DNA of 64,000 bases from Chlorophyllum brunneum (lineage: Eukaryota > Basidiomycota > Agaricomycetes > Agaricales > Agaricaceae), in NCBI GenBank assembly GCA_963576785.1, contig OY756149.1, positions 1,922,001 through 1,986,000 of the forward strand. Reading direction: 5' to 3'. Under the pieces are notes generated by a model. It was not told the origin of the DNA, ran no database searches, and saw only the letters and a program-made list of their open reading frames with translations. Both the position numbers and the translations under genes were made by a program. Below are positions 39,195 through 49,273 of the stretch, piece by piece; position 1 is the first letter of the stretch, and each line of letters opens with the position of its first letter.

Positions 39195-39329
39195 TATCGG
39201 ACGCAGGATCTCTGCGAGAGAGATCGGAGCGTAAGGCAGGCATATTATTTATCCTAGTACTTGTACTCTCGACCGTATAATCGACTTTTTACAAATCGAT
39301 GGTGGTGGTAAGAGTCAAAGAAGGGATGA

Positions 39330-39342
39330 CCCCGATCTTCTT
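39330..39342. repeat. Target-site duplication, 5' side of the LINE
   Basis: CCCCGATCTTCTT, matching 32641-32653. It marks the 5' end of the full-length insertion. Confidence 0.88.
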
Positions 39343-39886
39343 AATGTTGCACGTGGCGAGAGACAGTTTGAAACAGAAGTCAGGGTGGGAGGTCGGATCT
39401 GGTATTTTCTCGTGGGCGTTCGATGTAGGGCACCCGACGGGTTCTTCCAATCCTTACCCCAAAGATTACTCCCATTGCAACTACTCATACCTGAACCTCA
39501 TTTTTACCGAATCCACACATATCTAATTTGCCTTCAGGTTCAGATCTTAGTGAAGGAATTTTCATCTTATCCTTTCATCTCACGTTATTGAAAAGTACCG
39601 GTGAGCATACAGCTTTTTGGGTTCTCTCTCGCGTGGCAAGTGTGGGGCACGGAATAATCCGATTCAAGATACAGCGATGATCTCTTAACTCCTTCACCGT
39701 ACACTACGGCCACCGAGGAAATACAATATATCCTAAAACCACCTTTTCCCAAATTAACATATTCTAGGACACACTAATACCGACACCATCATCAGGAATC
39801 CGGCTTCGACGATTCGCCGAGAGCTACGTGGGCACTTTGGTAAGCCAATATAAATCCTTCTCATTGTCAGTGTATCGCCAGGTAAG
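39343..39886. other. AAO4 promoter region
   Basis: Host DNA between the LINE target duplication and AAO4. TATAAA at 39849-39854 is 38 bp before the AAO4 ATG. The LINE thus landed about 550 bp upstream of AAO4. No gene found. Confidence 0.5.
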
Positions 39887-42137
39887 ATGCTCTTCAATCT
39901 TGCAATGGTATTCGCATTGTCCTCGCTCGGGCAATGTACAACCTGGGGCTCAATCAACGAAATCCCGAAGCTCAAGTGGGATTTCATCATTGTTGGAGGT
40001 ATGAATCGAAGTTTGTCATATACATATCAAATCCTTAGGTAAATTTGTCCTCAGGCGGAACAGCGGGTTCTGTCCTCGCGGGCCGGCTGACAGAAAATCC
40101 CAAGTTCAATGTTCTGGTCATCGAGGCAGGACCAAAGTGCGTACCAATAGATCTTGACTTCTGAACAGGGCTGATATGTTTGAAACAAAGTAATGAGGGC
40201 GTCTTGGATTCTATCGTCCCTGGTCTCCAACCAAGACTCCAGAATTCTCTTTATGATTGGAACTATACCACTGTACCAATGGAAGGCCTTGGTAACCGCC
40301 CAATTGCTTATCCGCGCGGTCGCCTACTTGGTGGGAGTAGTGCCATCAGTGAGTGTTGCGTTGGACGCGCGTGGAGTCAGTCGAAACTCACCCTCGGTTG
40401 TAGATGGAATGGTCTACACACGAGGAGCAGCGTCAGACTATGATCGTTGGGCAAGGGTGACTGGCGATCCTGGGTGGAGTTGGGATAAGCTCCAGCCATA
40501 CATCAGGAAGGTGAGGATGGGGTTTCCTGGACGAGAGAAACACTGATCTGGTTTTCCATACAGCAAGAGAAATTCCAGCAACCTTCCGATAACCATAATA
40601 TCGCTGGAGAATTCAACCCCGCTGTTCACAGCTTAGCTGGAGCGGTACCTGTTAGCATTCCAGGCTTCCCTCACCCGTTCTCAGATCCAATCACCTTGGG
40701 GGCTAGCAAAGAGCTAGGCGGAGAGTTCAAATTTAACTTGGACTGGAACTCGGGAAAGCCTCTTGGCATAGGTTCGTCGATAAGTTAAGACGTGTCATCC
40801 TTCGACTGAAGGGTTATTGTTGCAGGTTGGCTTCAGGCTACGATTGGTCACGACGGAACACGTAGCACCGCGGCAACTTCATACCTCACCCCTCATGTGA
40901 GGTCTCGCGAGAATTTGCATATCGTCACCGATACCCGTGTTACTCGTGTACTTCCGACCAAGGGAACCAGGGATTTGACTATTCGTACTGTCGAAATCCG
41001 TTCACCAAATTCATCTGAGACAACACTCTTGACCGCGACGAAGGAAGTAATACTGTCGGCCGGATCTGTCGGTACCCCCAATATCCTGCTGCACTCTGGC
41101 ATTGGGGATCAGGACGACCTCAGAGCGATTGACATACCAGTCGTACTCCACAACCCGAGTGTTGGACGGAACCTCTCGGACCACGTCGTCTTCAGCCTTT
41201 CGTTAGGTATTAAACCAGGTGCAGTCGACGAAGGTCCTTGGGCAAAGTAAGTCATTCCCTAAGGATACAATCGATGTGCTTGCTCAAAATGGATCCCCAT
41301 AGCCTGCTATCTGACCCTGCACTACAGGCAGAAGCGTTAGAATTGTGGCAGACGAATAGGACAGGACCGTACGTTGGATTAGTACCCGTCGATCACATTG
41401 GTTGGGTACGCCTTCCGGATGATTCGCCCGTTTTCGATGAGTTCGCAGATACGTCCTCTGGTCCGGATGCTGCTCATATAGAACTCGTGTTAGGTGTGAG
41501 TATCTGTTGAACGCTTTTCTTCACATACGAAATGCTGATAGTGAGTAGGTGTCCGCCGGCACATACAGTGCTGGGGGTATCTTCATCAGTCCTGCCTCCC
41601 GTAAGTCATCATGCCGCCAGCAATGACAGCGAGCTGACGACTCGCCAGGCGGCTTCGTAAAGTTGCAGTCCAATGATCCTTTCCAAGATCCTCTGATTGA
41701 TCCCAATTTTTTCGGCTCTAAATTTGATATTATCGCCACGCGCGAGGGCGTGAGAGCTTCAATACGGTTTACTGAAGCGCCAATTATAAAGAACATAACT
41801 ACCGAGCTACTAGGGCCGTTGGCAAACGGAACCACGGACGAAGAAATAGATGATGTAGTCAGGAATACCGCAATTTCGGGGTGGCATCCGGTAGGGACCA
41901 CCTCAATGTCGCCTAAGCATGCGAATTGGGGTGTCGTTAATCCTGATTTGCTGGTGAAGAAGGTTGATGGACTCAGAATTGTGGATGCATCTATCATGGT
42001 AAGCCGTCCCGCCATCATGGTCAACATTAGGTTTGTTAACAAAACGATAGCCATACATACCTTGTGCGCACACGCAGGCATCCGTCTATTTCATCGCAGA
42101 GCGAGCTGCAGACCTAGTTAAAGCGGCCTGGAAATGA
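39887..42137 (+). CDS. Aryl-alcohol-oxidase-like GMC oxidoreductase, AAO4
   Basis: Signal peptide [17 protein letters not shown]. Motifs: [35 protein letters not shown] joined to [65 protein letters not shown] (catalytic His, preceded by Trp) and VDASIM joined to [21 protein letters not shown], ending LVKAAWK. The exon carrying the second His begins after an acceptor at about 42052. All GMC hallmarks are canonical, so this is one of the best candidates for an active enzyme in the array. It is closer in motif detail to AAO5 (both have PYIPCAHTQ and W before the catalytic His) than to AAO1/AAO2. Confidence 0.87.
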
Positions 42138-42414
42138 CTGTAATACGTGTCGTAAAACACTGTGATCCTCCATTTGTTGTGAAGCTGGTAGAAATATTGA
42201 ACAATTGAAGTGCTGGAATACATAGCCGGAATTTAAATCGAGTCGAGAAACACGAACCCATGACTTGTAGAAGCATCGTCGGAAGACCAAGGATGAGCAA
42301 GCAAAACAATTATGGGTCTATTCCGGTCCTATCACTAGGCTACACACGCGCGGGCGCTCTACCACGTCGGGCTCGGCGGGACTTATGGCAGGAAGATCGT
42401 GTTGACGAGAGTAT

Positions 42415-42820
42415 TTAGTGTTTGGCCTCCTCTTTCTCGGCTTCCTCGACAAATTTCTTGATGCTAGCAAGCCTACAAGTCAGCAATGGAAACCTTTTCT
42501 TAATAAAGGTATAAAAGAGATACGCACAAATCCTCTTCTTCACTGAGAGAGGTCAGATTTCGTGTCGGACGTACTAGTAAGACGAAACGCACCTGGAGCC
42601 AGCTTTTATAGGAATGGAAGCCTTTGCTTGCTGCACTGACTGTGGGGCTTTGCTCTCTGACTTTCCACCCCGTGACGCGAGGATACCACCACCGAGGGCA
42701 GTGAGAAGGACACCAAGAGAGAGATGCTCATTTTTGATGGCACGGCCGAGGATGGTGCTGTTTTCGCGTCAATTGAATTGTCTTCGGTGTAGCTAATAGT
42801 ATGAGCACGTACTAAGTCAT
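42415..42820 (-). CDS. ATP19: Mitochondrial ATP synthase subunit K
   Basis: Small dimer-associated subunit of the F1Fo ATP synthase in the inner membrane. About 81 aa after splicing: exon 1 is only eight bases (atgactta, ending at 42813), joined to give MTYTILGRAIKNEHL, then SLGVLLTALGGGILASRGGK (single membrane segment), a Ser/Lys/Ala linker (QSVQQAKASIPIKAGS), a mini-exon SEEEDL and the tail LASIKKFVEEAEKEEAKH-stop. The pattern matches fungal Atp19 (GRAI.xxHLxLG.L followed by an acidic/basic helix near the end). Three introns in under 410 bp. No in-track open frame shows it; it was assembled by eye from the splice sites. Confidence 0.8.
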
Positions 42821-43194
42821 TTTGTAAGGGGGAGGATGAGAGGAATAGAGGTCGTTTGCACCACGGGTTGTGACGGGTTGTGACGACAAGCTGTCCCGGT
42901 AACTTCCGCCTGCCGTCGGAATCTGAATCCATCATACCCAGGGTCCATGAAATTCCAATATTCAATACTTACCAAGTATTCCGGTCCCATACACAGACGC
43001 AAGTTCAAGAGGATACCAATACCCAAACGATCAAACACATGCCCCAGGAATCACCACAGTTAATTGGACGCTGCTTACATTTTCTCATAAGCCCGTCCAT
43101 AAGGATCAATCGATCAAATCCTCATTCTCATAGACAACGCCTTGTATATTAGACTGAACCTTCTACACATGTGATACTCTTATCACCCCCTCCT

Positions 43195-44651
43195 CTATTT
43201 GCAGAGCCCACAACCCTCAGCAAGGAGTTTCCAAGTGTCGTCGGGGTATTTGAATTGGTTGTTGAGGAGTCCATCAATATCCGTGGACTGGATCAACAAG
43301 TCAGTATAGATATCGGCATCATCTATCAAACAGCGCACCCCAGTCGCAGTCGCCCCAAAATCAATGGGGTAAGCCTTGTCAATTGTACCAGTGAGAGGGA
43401 AGAACCACTACATCATATGCGTCAATTTGAATAATTCATTCATACATGGAGAAGACACCACTCACGTTTCCAGGATGACTATCTGCATGCACAACTCCAG
43501 CCTTTGCCAAAACCGTCTGTACACCCTTCACAACCTTCTTAGCATCAGCGAGATCATCGTTGCATGCCTTCCTTGTCGCGAACTTGTCACGATTCCGAGC
43601 CCATCGCACCAAGAGTTCGCCTCCAGGCATAGTAGCCGTAACCAGCCACTGATAGCCACCATTGGTCCCTTCACTAACATATAGACCGCTCTTCAGTGCG
43701 TCCGAGGCTTTCTTAGTGTCGGCTATCTCTTTAGTAAAGCGATCTGGAGCTGTACCAGTTTTGCTGGGGCGTTTGGCGTAAAACTTCTGGCCTTCCACTT
43801 CGAACGTCTGTACAACAACAGTTATCATTTGTTGCTCAATCTTCATCCCTGTTACTTAGGAGACTTACTAATTCACCTCCTTGTCCAGAGACTTCACTAG
43901 TGAGTTTGTATGACTTTCCATCAACCGTGATAGCTAGCCCACAGTCAGTTAAACATCATTCTCAAGGGGAGCATACTCACTTTTTCCAACAGTTGTCCTT
44001 CCCTGGAGTGAACGCTTTGTACGACCACGAGATAAAGGTAATGCCTTGCAGGTCCCAGCTTTTCCAGGCTGGTTTGATGGTGGCTTGGATTGTTGAGGCT
44101 GGTTAGTGGAAGTTTTGCTGGTGGGGGGTTCGCTGGCAGAGGGTTGACTGATGGAAGTTTTGCTTGTAGGAGGTTTGCTAGCAGGGGGTTTACTGGTGGG
44201 AGGTTTACTAGCGGGAGGTTTGCTGGCGGGAGGCTTGCTAGCAGGGGGTTTACTGGTGGGGGGTTTGGTTTTGGGCTGACCCTTAGAAGGTCCGGACTTG
44301 ATAACGGTTCATGCTCTCGCAGACGAAAATCGGTGAAATAGAAGGGAATTTACCTTGTTAGACTTTTTGGCACGGGTTTCAAGATCGTTAGAAAATAGCT
44401 CCCGTTCAAAGAGTTCATCTTCATCGTGGGATCGTTCTTCATACGTATTGTCAAAGTAGTCGCGAACTTCGAGATCATAATCGTCGAAAGAGTCACGTTT
44501 AACGAGATCGAAGGCATCTGGATCCTTTACAAATTGTTCCCGTCAGTGACAAAGGTGACTTGTGAGGGATGAAATCACATACCACAGGTAGGGCAAGAGT
44601 AGTCTTCGAGAGGATAAAGGCTAGAACAACGAAGGAAGATGAGAACTTCAT
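43195..44651 (-). CDS. Secreted protein-kinase-like protein with Pro/Ser repeat linker (PKL-A)
   Basis: Unrecognised family, described from sequence. Signal peptide MKFSSSFVVLAFILSKTTLA. Acidic/aromatic segment (DAFDLVKRDSFDDYDLEVRD). A linker of PPASKP/PPTSKP repeats (about 44105-44275). Then a kinase-like core: ITVDGKSYKL, FEVEGQKFYAKRPSKTG (candidate ATP-binding Lys), TKEIADTKKASDALKSGLYV (candidate helix C Glu), ELLVRWARNRDKFATRKAC, VVHADSHPGN (HxDxxxxN catalytic-loop pattern), WFFPLTGTIDKAYPIDFGAT (DFG-like) and STDIDGLLNNQFKYPDDTW, ending CGLCK. The domain is much shorter than a normal kinase. Six or so small introns. The paralogue at 45993-47462 shares exon plan and promoter. Function unknown; kinase-like fold is inference. 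Confidence 0.75.
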
Positions 44652-44745
44652 AGCGACGATCAAATTGAAAGCTAGTGGCTGGGGTTGTGTGCGATATGTT
44701 CAGACGACGTGGGGTAAACAGTTACAAGGACCAGCCAAAGTAACT

Positions 44746-44867
44746 CTACGAGAACGAAAGAAACGTCAGGAACACAATAAACGAAAAGAGGAGAGAGAGA
44801 AGTTTTCGCTTACAATGGGATGCACCGGGCACTGGAGAGTAACTCCCATAGTCAAGACGCTTTTATA
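44746..44867 (-). promoter_or_regulatory. Promoter and 5'UTR intron module of PKL-A
   Basis: On the minus strand: TATAAAA (44867-44861), TGCCCGGTGCATC (44831-44819), then a 5'UTR intron gtaagcgaaaa...gtag (44813-44746) followed by agttactttggctggtcc. The same order and words occur upstream of the two paralogues (47640-47535 and 56232-56343). Confidence 0.7.
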
Positions 44868-45992
44868 GCTTTCGAATACCACTACAAGTCGAGTTCGTTG
44901 CTCTGGGAGAGCTGGAATCGGTCAGCGTCTGTACTTGGGCTATGCTCGGTATCTGGAAACACGACGCTAACGGCAATAATGGTTTGATTGCGAACCCGGC
45001 GAACGATTTTGGCCGTTCAAACACTATTCTTACGCGCACGATCCCAACGCAACCATCGATCGTCACGCCACCTCCTAGCCAAGAGGTTTTGGATATGTTC
45101 CTGTAGTAACCATTTTTAGGGTAGAAAGAAGTGAAAGAAAGATGAATGACGATATTTAACCGTGGCTTTGCGGATTATCCTATAAATAGCATGGAAGACA
45201 ATGCTCTCAACCACCGGAGGGTATTCGAGGGGGAAAGCTGCTTCATATCCCAAAACTAGCAATTGCAGAAATGTCATTGGGTCTAGAAACTTGACGATGA
45301 CGACGACTACGTATTGTTGACTGATCCTGATGATTTATTGCGTATCTCATGGAGAAGTGCAACGATATTGCTCGGCATCAACTTTTGGTAATCAAACCTC
45401 TGGATGGGATAAGTGCTAAGCCCCGATGCAACGACTTAACTAAGGGCTCCTGGGGCTTGTGTCGAGAGGGATATTACGCAAAGCTTCGTTGCTTTGTGGT
45501 GTCGGGTTCGGAAGTTAGCCAAACCCGGTAAAACATCATTAGCATTCAATACTCGGTAGCTTCTTCTCGACATGTTCTTCGGGTCCGGTGCGTCGTAGTC
45601 GGTGAGACACTAAGATTCATGAGACTACCCCATTAGCTGCCACGCGCTATTTCGACATATAGGAGGTTTTTATTGGGGTGTACCCCGACATAATTCATGA
45701 TAGGCAGTACGACCATCATTGGGAACTTGAGGTCATATACGGTGCATTCTCTAGGTTGAGATATTTTGTAATTCAACTGGTGCCGTCGGGCGATGTATGT
45801 CCTTTCATGATCTCAGGACAACCATATATCCACTTCCAATTCAGAAACCTGCCATCTACACCTCAATATCGTTGTACAACTCAGATTGAACGTTCAGAGA
45901 TAACCAATTATTCGAATTATCCATGTATACAATACATCTTTTTGACATTTTTTAAATTTTATTTTCTTGGTGCAAAGACTCTACTACTCCAT
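44868..45992. other. Spacer between PKL-A and PKL-B
   Basis: No supportable gene; the short frames (for example 45349-45531, 45678-46115) show no motif, and the latter overlaps the PKL-B terminal exons in antisense. It contains upstream promoter DNA of PKL-A and the 3' region of PKL-B. Confidence 0.5.
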
Positions 45993-47462
45993 CTATTTGC
46001 AGATACCACACTCAGCATAAGCAGCCCAGTGATCAGCGGGGTACTTGTATTGATCATTGAGCAACTTATCAATATCGGTACTCTAGAAAAAACCAATCAG
46101 CTGAAATTCTCATGAATGATGGTCGAATAACACACTCCAGGTTGAGTGACACCAAAATCAATGGGCAGAGCCTTCGTGATAGATCCAGTAAGAGGAACGA
46201 ACCACTATATCATATATCATCAGCCAATTATCCTGTGTAGGGTTGTAAGTTGCACTCACATTGCCTGGATGACTATCCGCATGAACAATCCCAGCACTCG
46301 CCAACTTCTCCTGAGCTGCCTTGACAGCTTTCTTCGCATCAGCAAAATCATCCTGACAAGCCTTCTTCGTCGCGAATTTTTCCGGGTTCTTAAACCACCG
46401 ATACGATACTTCACCTCCATCCATAGCAGCCGTGATGAGCCATTTGTAATTATCAGCATCCCCTTCAGCTACATATAGACCACTGTGGAGTGCATCAGAA
46501 GCTTTCTTCGTGTTGTCAATTTCGGAAGTAAAGCTTGATGGAGGGGTACCGGTGCGTTGGGGACGCTTGGCGAAGAATTTACCACCATCAACTTGGAATG
46601 TCTACAACGAATCCGTTAGACTTCACTCTTCTTTCACAAAATGCATGTCACACTAACCTCTTCACCACCATTTCCCGAAACGCTCGCACCAAGCTTGTAT
46701 TCCTTTCCTGAAACAGTGATCGCTATTCACATTGTCAACCTGTTTTCAGTGACGGGAAATAATATTATACTCACTCTGGCCAGTAGTCGTCCTTACCACG
46801 AACTCACGTTTACCACGGGTGGCCGGCTTCTTGCATTTTCCAGACTTGGAGGGCTGACTGGCCGGAGGTTTGGATTGAGTTGCGGAAGCCTTACTACTGG
46901 ATGGCTTGCTGGCGGAGGGTTTGCTGGTAGGAGGCTTGCTTGGAGGGGGTTTGTTAGCAGGAGGCTTGGGATCAGGCTTTGGTGCGGGTTTGGGGTCAGG
47001 CTTTGGTGCAGGTTTTGGTGCGGGCTTGGGAGCGGGCTTCGGTGCAGGTTCGGGAGCGGGTTTCGGCGCAGGTTTGGGGGCGGGCTTGTGAGACTACAAT
47101 GTATCAAAATCTGTTGGCAGAGTAAATTACCTCAAGACATACCTTAGACTTGGCTCGAGCATCCAAATCTCGGGGCTCGAAGTCGTCATCGAAAAAGTCG
47201 CGTTCGTACAAGTCAACATCGTAGAACGAGCGTTCTTCATAAACGTTGTCATACAATTCCCGAGCCTCCAGGTCGTAAGAATCGGAGGAGTCGCGTTCGA
47301 CGAGGTCGAAAGCATCAATGTCCTTGTGAAGAAAAAAGTAAATCGTGTTTAGTTGACTCTGACATCAGGATTGATGATCAGTCGATCGCTTACGACTGGC
47401 AAGGCCAATGAGGTCTTGGAGAGGACGAAGGCAAGGACAACAAAGGAAGTAGAAAACTTCAT
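45993..47462 (-). CDS. Secreted protein-kinase-like protein with PAPKP repeat linker (PKL-B)
   Basis: Tandem paralogue of PKL-A, about 385 aa. Signal peptide MKFSTSFVVLAFVLSKTSLALP. Acidic/aromatic segment DAFDLVERDSSDSYDLEARE. The linker is KPAPKPAPKP-type repeats (about 46970-47090) grading into PPTSKPSASKPSSSK. Core: GKEYKLGASVSGNGGEE, TFQVDGGKFFAKRPQRTG (candidate Lys), SEIDNTKKASDALHSGLYV, AAMDGGEVSYRWFKNPEKF, KACQDDFADAKKAVKAAQ, GIVHADSHPGN (HxDxxxxN), WFVPLTGSITKALPIDFG (DFG) and STDIDKLLNDQYKYPADHW, ending AECGICK. Key residues match PKL-A although the linkers have different repeat units, showing that the core is under constraint and the linker is not. A paired Cys near the C-terminus fits an extracellular protein. 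Role unknown. Confidence 0.76.
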
Positions 47463-47534
47463 GGTGAAGGACGGGTGTTAGAGTTGGATATGCGTAGAGT
47501 CAAGCGAACAGTTACAGGACCAGCCGAAGTAACT

Positions 47535-47640
47535 CTGCGGACAGAAAGGTCAGAAAATGTGTAAGAGAGAGAAGTTTTGAGCTTACGAGAAGATGCACCG
47601 GGCACTGGGTACTCAACATCGTATTCGACGTGCTTTTATA
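47535..47640 (-). promoter_or_regulatory. Promoter and 5'UTR intron module of PKL-B
   Basis: Minus strand: TATAAAA (47640-47634), TGCCCGGTGCATC (47604-47592), 5'UTR intron gtaagctcaaaac...cgcag (47586-47535), then agttacttcggctggtcc. Homologous to the PKL-A and PKL-C modules. Confidence 0.7.
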
Positions 47641-48169
47641 GTCAATAGTCAACCGGGACTCCAAGCTTGACTGGAGACCATTGTCAGGCCGAGGAGCTGG
47701 TGGCGCTGTGCTCGGTCACCGTTCTGGTAACAGAGATATGACGCCAGTCGTAATAGCGTTTCACCAGCCCTGAGCAACAGTACTGAATACTGGAGGGACT
47801 TAGCGGTACCAAAGTTTCATCGCTATGACTGCTGTTTTGTAGTTGCGTTTCCCGTAGTAATAATAGCCAATCAGCGTGACGTGACATTCGAGAGCAGGGC
47901 GCGTGACATGATGAGCCTCGCGGCGGCTACCCGACAATGGACAACTCCACTGCGTCACGAAATGTTGGACCTCAAAGGGGAGAAAAAGAAGACAAAGCAA
48001 AGGTATTCTCTTCATCTTCACCTCGCTTTCACTCGCTTACGGTTTCTTAGTCTCATTCAACGCACAGGAGTACACGATATAAAGAGAAGTGAGGATCCAA
48101 CCTCCCACTCCTTTCTCTGTATTAAACCTACCGTTGGTTTTGCTATTTACTGTCAAAAGGTACCAAGTA
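47641..48169. other. Divergent intergenic region
   Basis: Between the PKL-B promoter and the plus-strand coiled-coil gene. The open frame at 47881-48189 has no family signal and is probably 5' UTR or chance. Confidence 0.4.
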
Positions 48170-48782
48170 ATGAGAGAACGATTCGATAAAGTAAACTCGG
48201 TATGTTTTCCTCCATGATTCCTTAAGTTTTATCGGTTTAAATTTTATCACACAGGTCAAGGAAGCGTACCTACGAGACCTTGAACTAGCGAACGAGAAAC
48301 TCAGAAAAATACAGGAGGAAAACGAGTATGTGATCTACACTCATCGTAGACAACCACAACTCATTCGAGTTATCAGCTTTCTCCTCGATGCCATGCTTGC
48401 AAATCCACCACCGCCCATCGTCCCCCTTCCTACCACCAACCCCAAACGATACCCATCCCCAGTCCCACCTCACCTCGTCGTTCCTTCTCAGGGTTACGTC
48501 CCAAGCCATGCGGCCTACCAGCCCGGTCCTCCTCCCCCTCCTCCCCCTGCTTCTATGTATCAATATCCTCCAAGGTCGGAACACCCAGAACCTGTCCCTT
48601 CCCAACCACATGGCTACGATTACCCGCATCCCCAACATCGAAGACAATATCAGTATCCTCCTTATGGTACGAATGATGGAAGAGAGGGAGGTCCCGGTTC
48701 AGGTCATCATTACCCTAGTAGATCGAGAGGTCTGCCTGCCGAAGTGCGTTTCCGTGATTCAAGCTTTTCCTCGGTTCATTGA
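48170..48782 (+). CDS. Coiled-coil and proline-rich protein, possibly an INO80-subunit-F-like (TFPT-type) protein
   Basis: Spliced from three exons: MRERFDKVNS, then VKEAYLRDLELANEKLRKIQ plus EEND, then FLLDAMLANPPPPIVPLP. This gives a short amphipathic helix with a heptad-like pattern, followed by about 120 residues rich in Pro, Tyr, Gln, His and Gly (PGPPPPPPPASMYQYPP), ending FRDSSFSSVH. The N-terminal helix (E..L..LxxANEKLxxIxxENDFLLDAML) resembles the helix of TFPT/INO80 subunit F-type proteins, but the resemblance is weak and I do not claim the function. An additional upstream exon is possible. About 165 aa as modelled. Confidence 0.6.
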
Positions 48783-49273
48783 TGTCTACAATTTAGCATG
48801 ATTCTCATATGGACCCTGCTTATACGCTGCAACCTGTTTATCCGAGAATTCCTTAGGGATGAATCTGCATGGTGTAATTGACTGAATTACCTCACCTGAT
48901 TGACTTTGTCGTCATACGCTCGTATTAGGTCTGCAGAAGGGTCTCCATGTTTTGCCTAGCCACTCTAGCGTTTTGCTGAAACAGGTTTTTGCATCAGTGT
49001 CTGAATCGGTGCAAAACTTCTGACAATACGCAAAAACTAAGTACATGAGTAACACATCGAGAGGCGAATTCTTTGCTTTACGACTCTCCCACCCCTCATT
49101 TTTCGGGGGGACAACAAGCCCCACCGGGATAAGCTTCTGTCAATAATAGAGATCCCAGATTTGACCATCACTCCGATCAATCAGCTGTTGCCTGACCACC
49201 AACCCCAAACCAGTTCACACACACCCGCGTCTATTGCTTTTCCCCATACCACAACCAACCCCAAACCCCTAAC
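48783..49273. other. Intergenic region
   Basis: No gene, repeat or RNA recognised between the coiled-coil gene and the second SDR gene. Confidence 0.4.

Larger units (their letters stand above)
32654..39329 (-). mobile_element. Full-length non-LTR retrotransposon (LINE; ORF1 + EN-RT-RNase H ORF2)
   Basis: Minus-strand element of about 6.7 kb. A 13-bp target-site duplication CCCCGATCTTCTT flanks it (32641-32653 and 39330-39342). The 3' end is a poly(A) tail (seen as an unbroken T run, 32652-32679). There is a 5' UTR of about 85-135 bp, ORF1 with zinc knuckles, ORF2 with AP-endonuclease, RT and RNase H, and a 3' UTR (about 32680-33078). The presence of RNase H and a two-ORF layout suggests the Tad/I-like side of the LINE tree, not L1 proper. 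Both ORFs are long and open, so this is a young and possibly mobile copy. GC-rich, unlike the Copia element. Confidence 0.92.

Noticed and set aside
44105..44280. Short tandem repeats resembling a CRISPR-like or satellite array
   Set aside because: They are codon-phased PPASKP/PPTSKP repeats inside the PKL-A linker; the same holds for the PAPKP repeats at 46970-47090.
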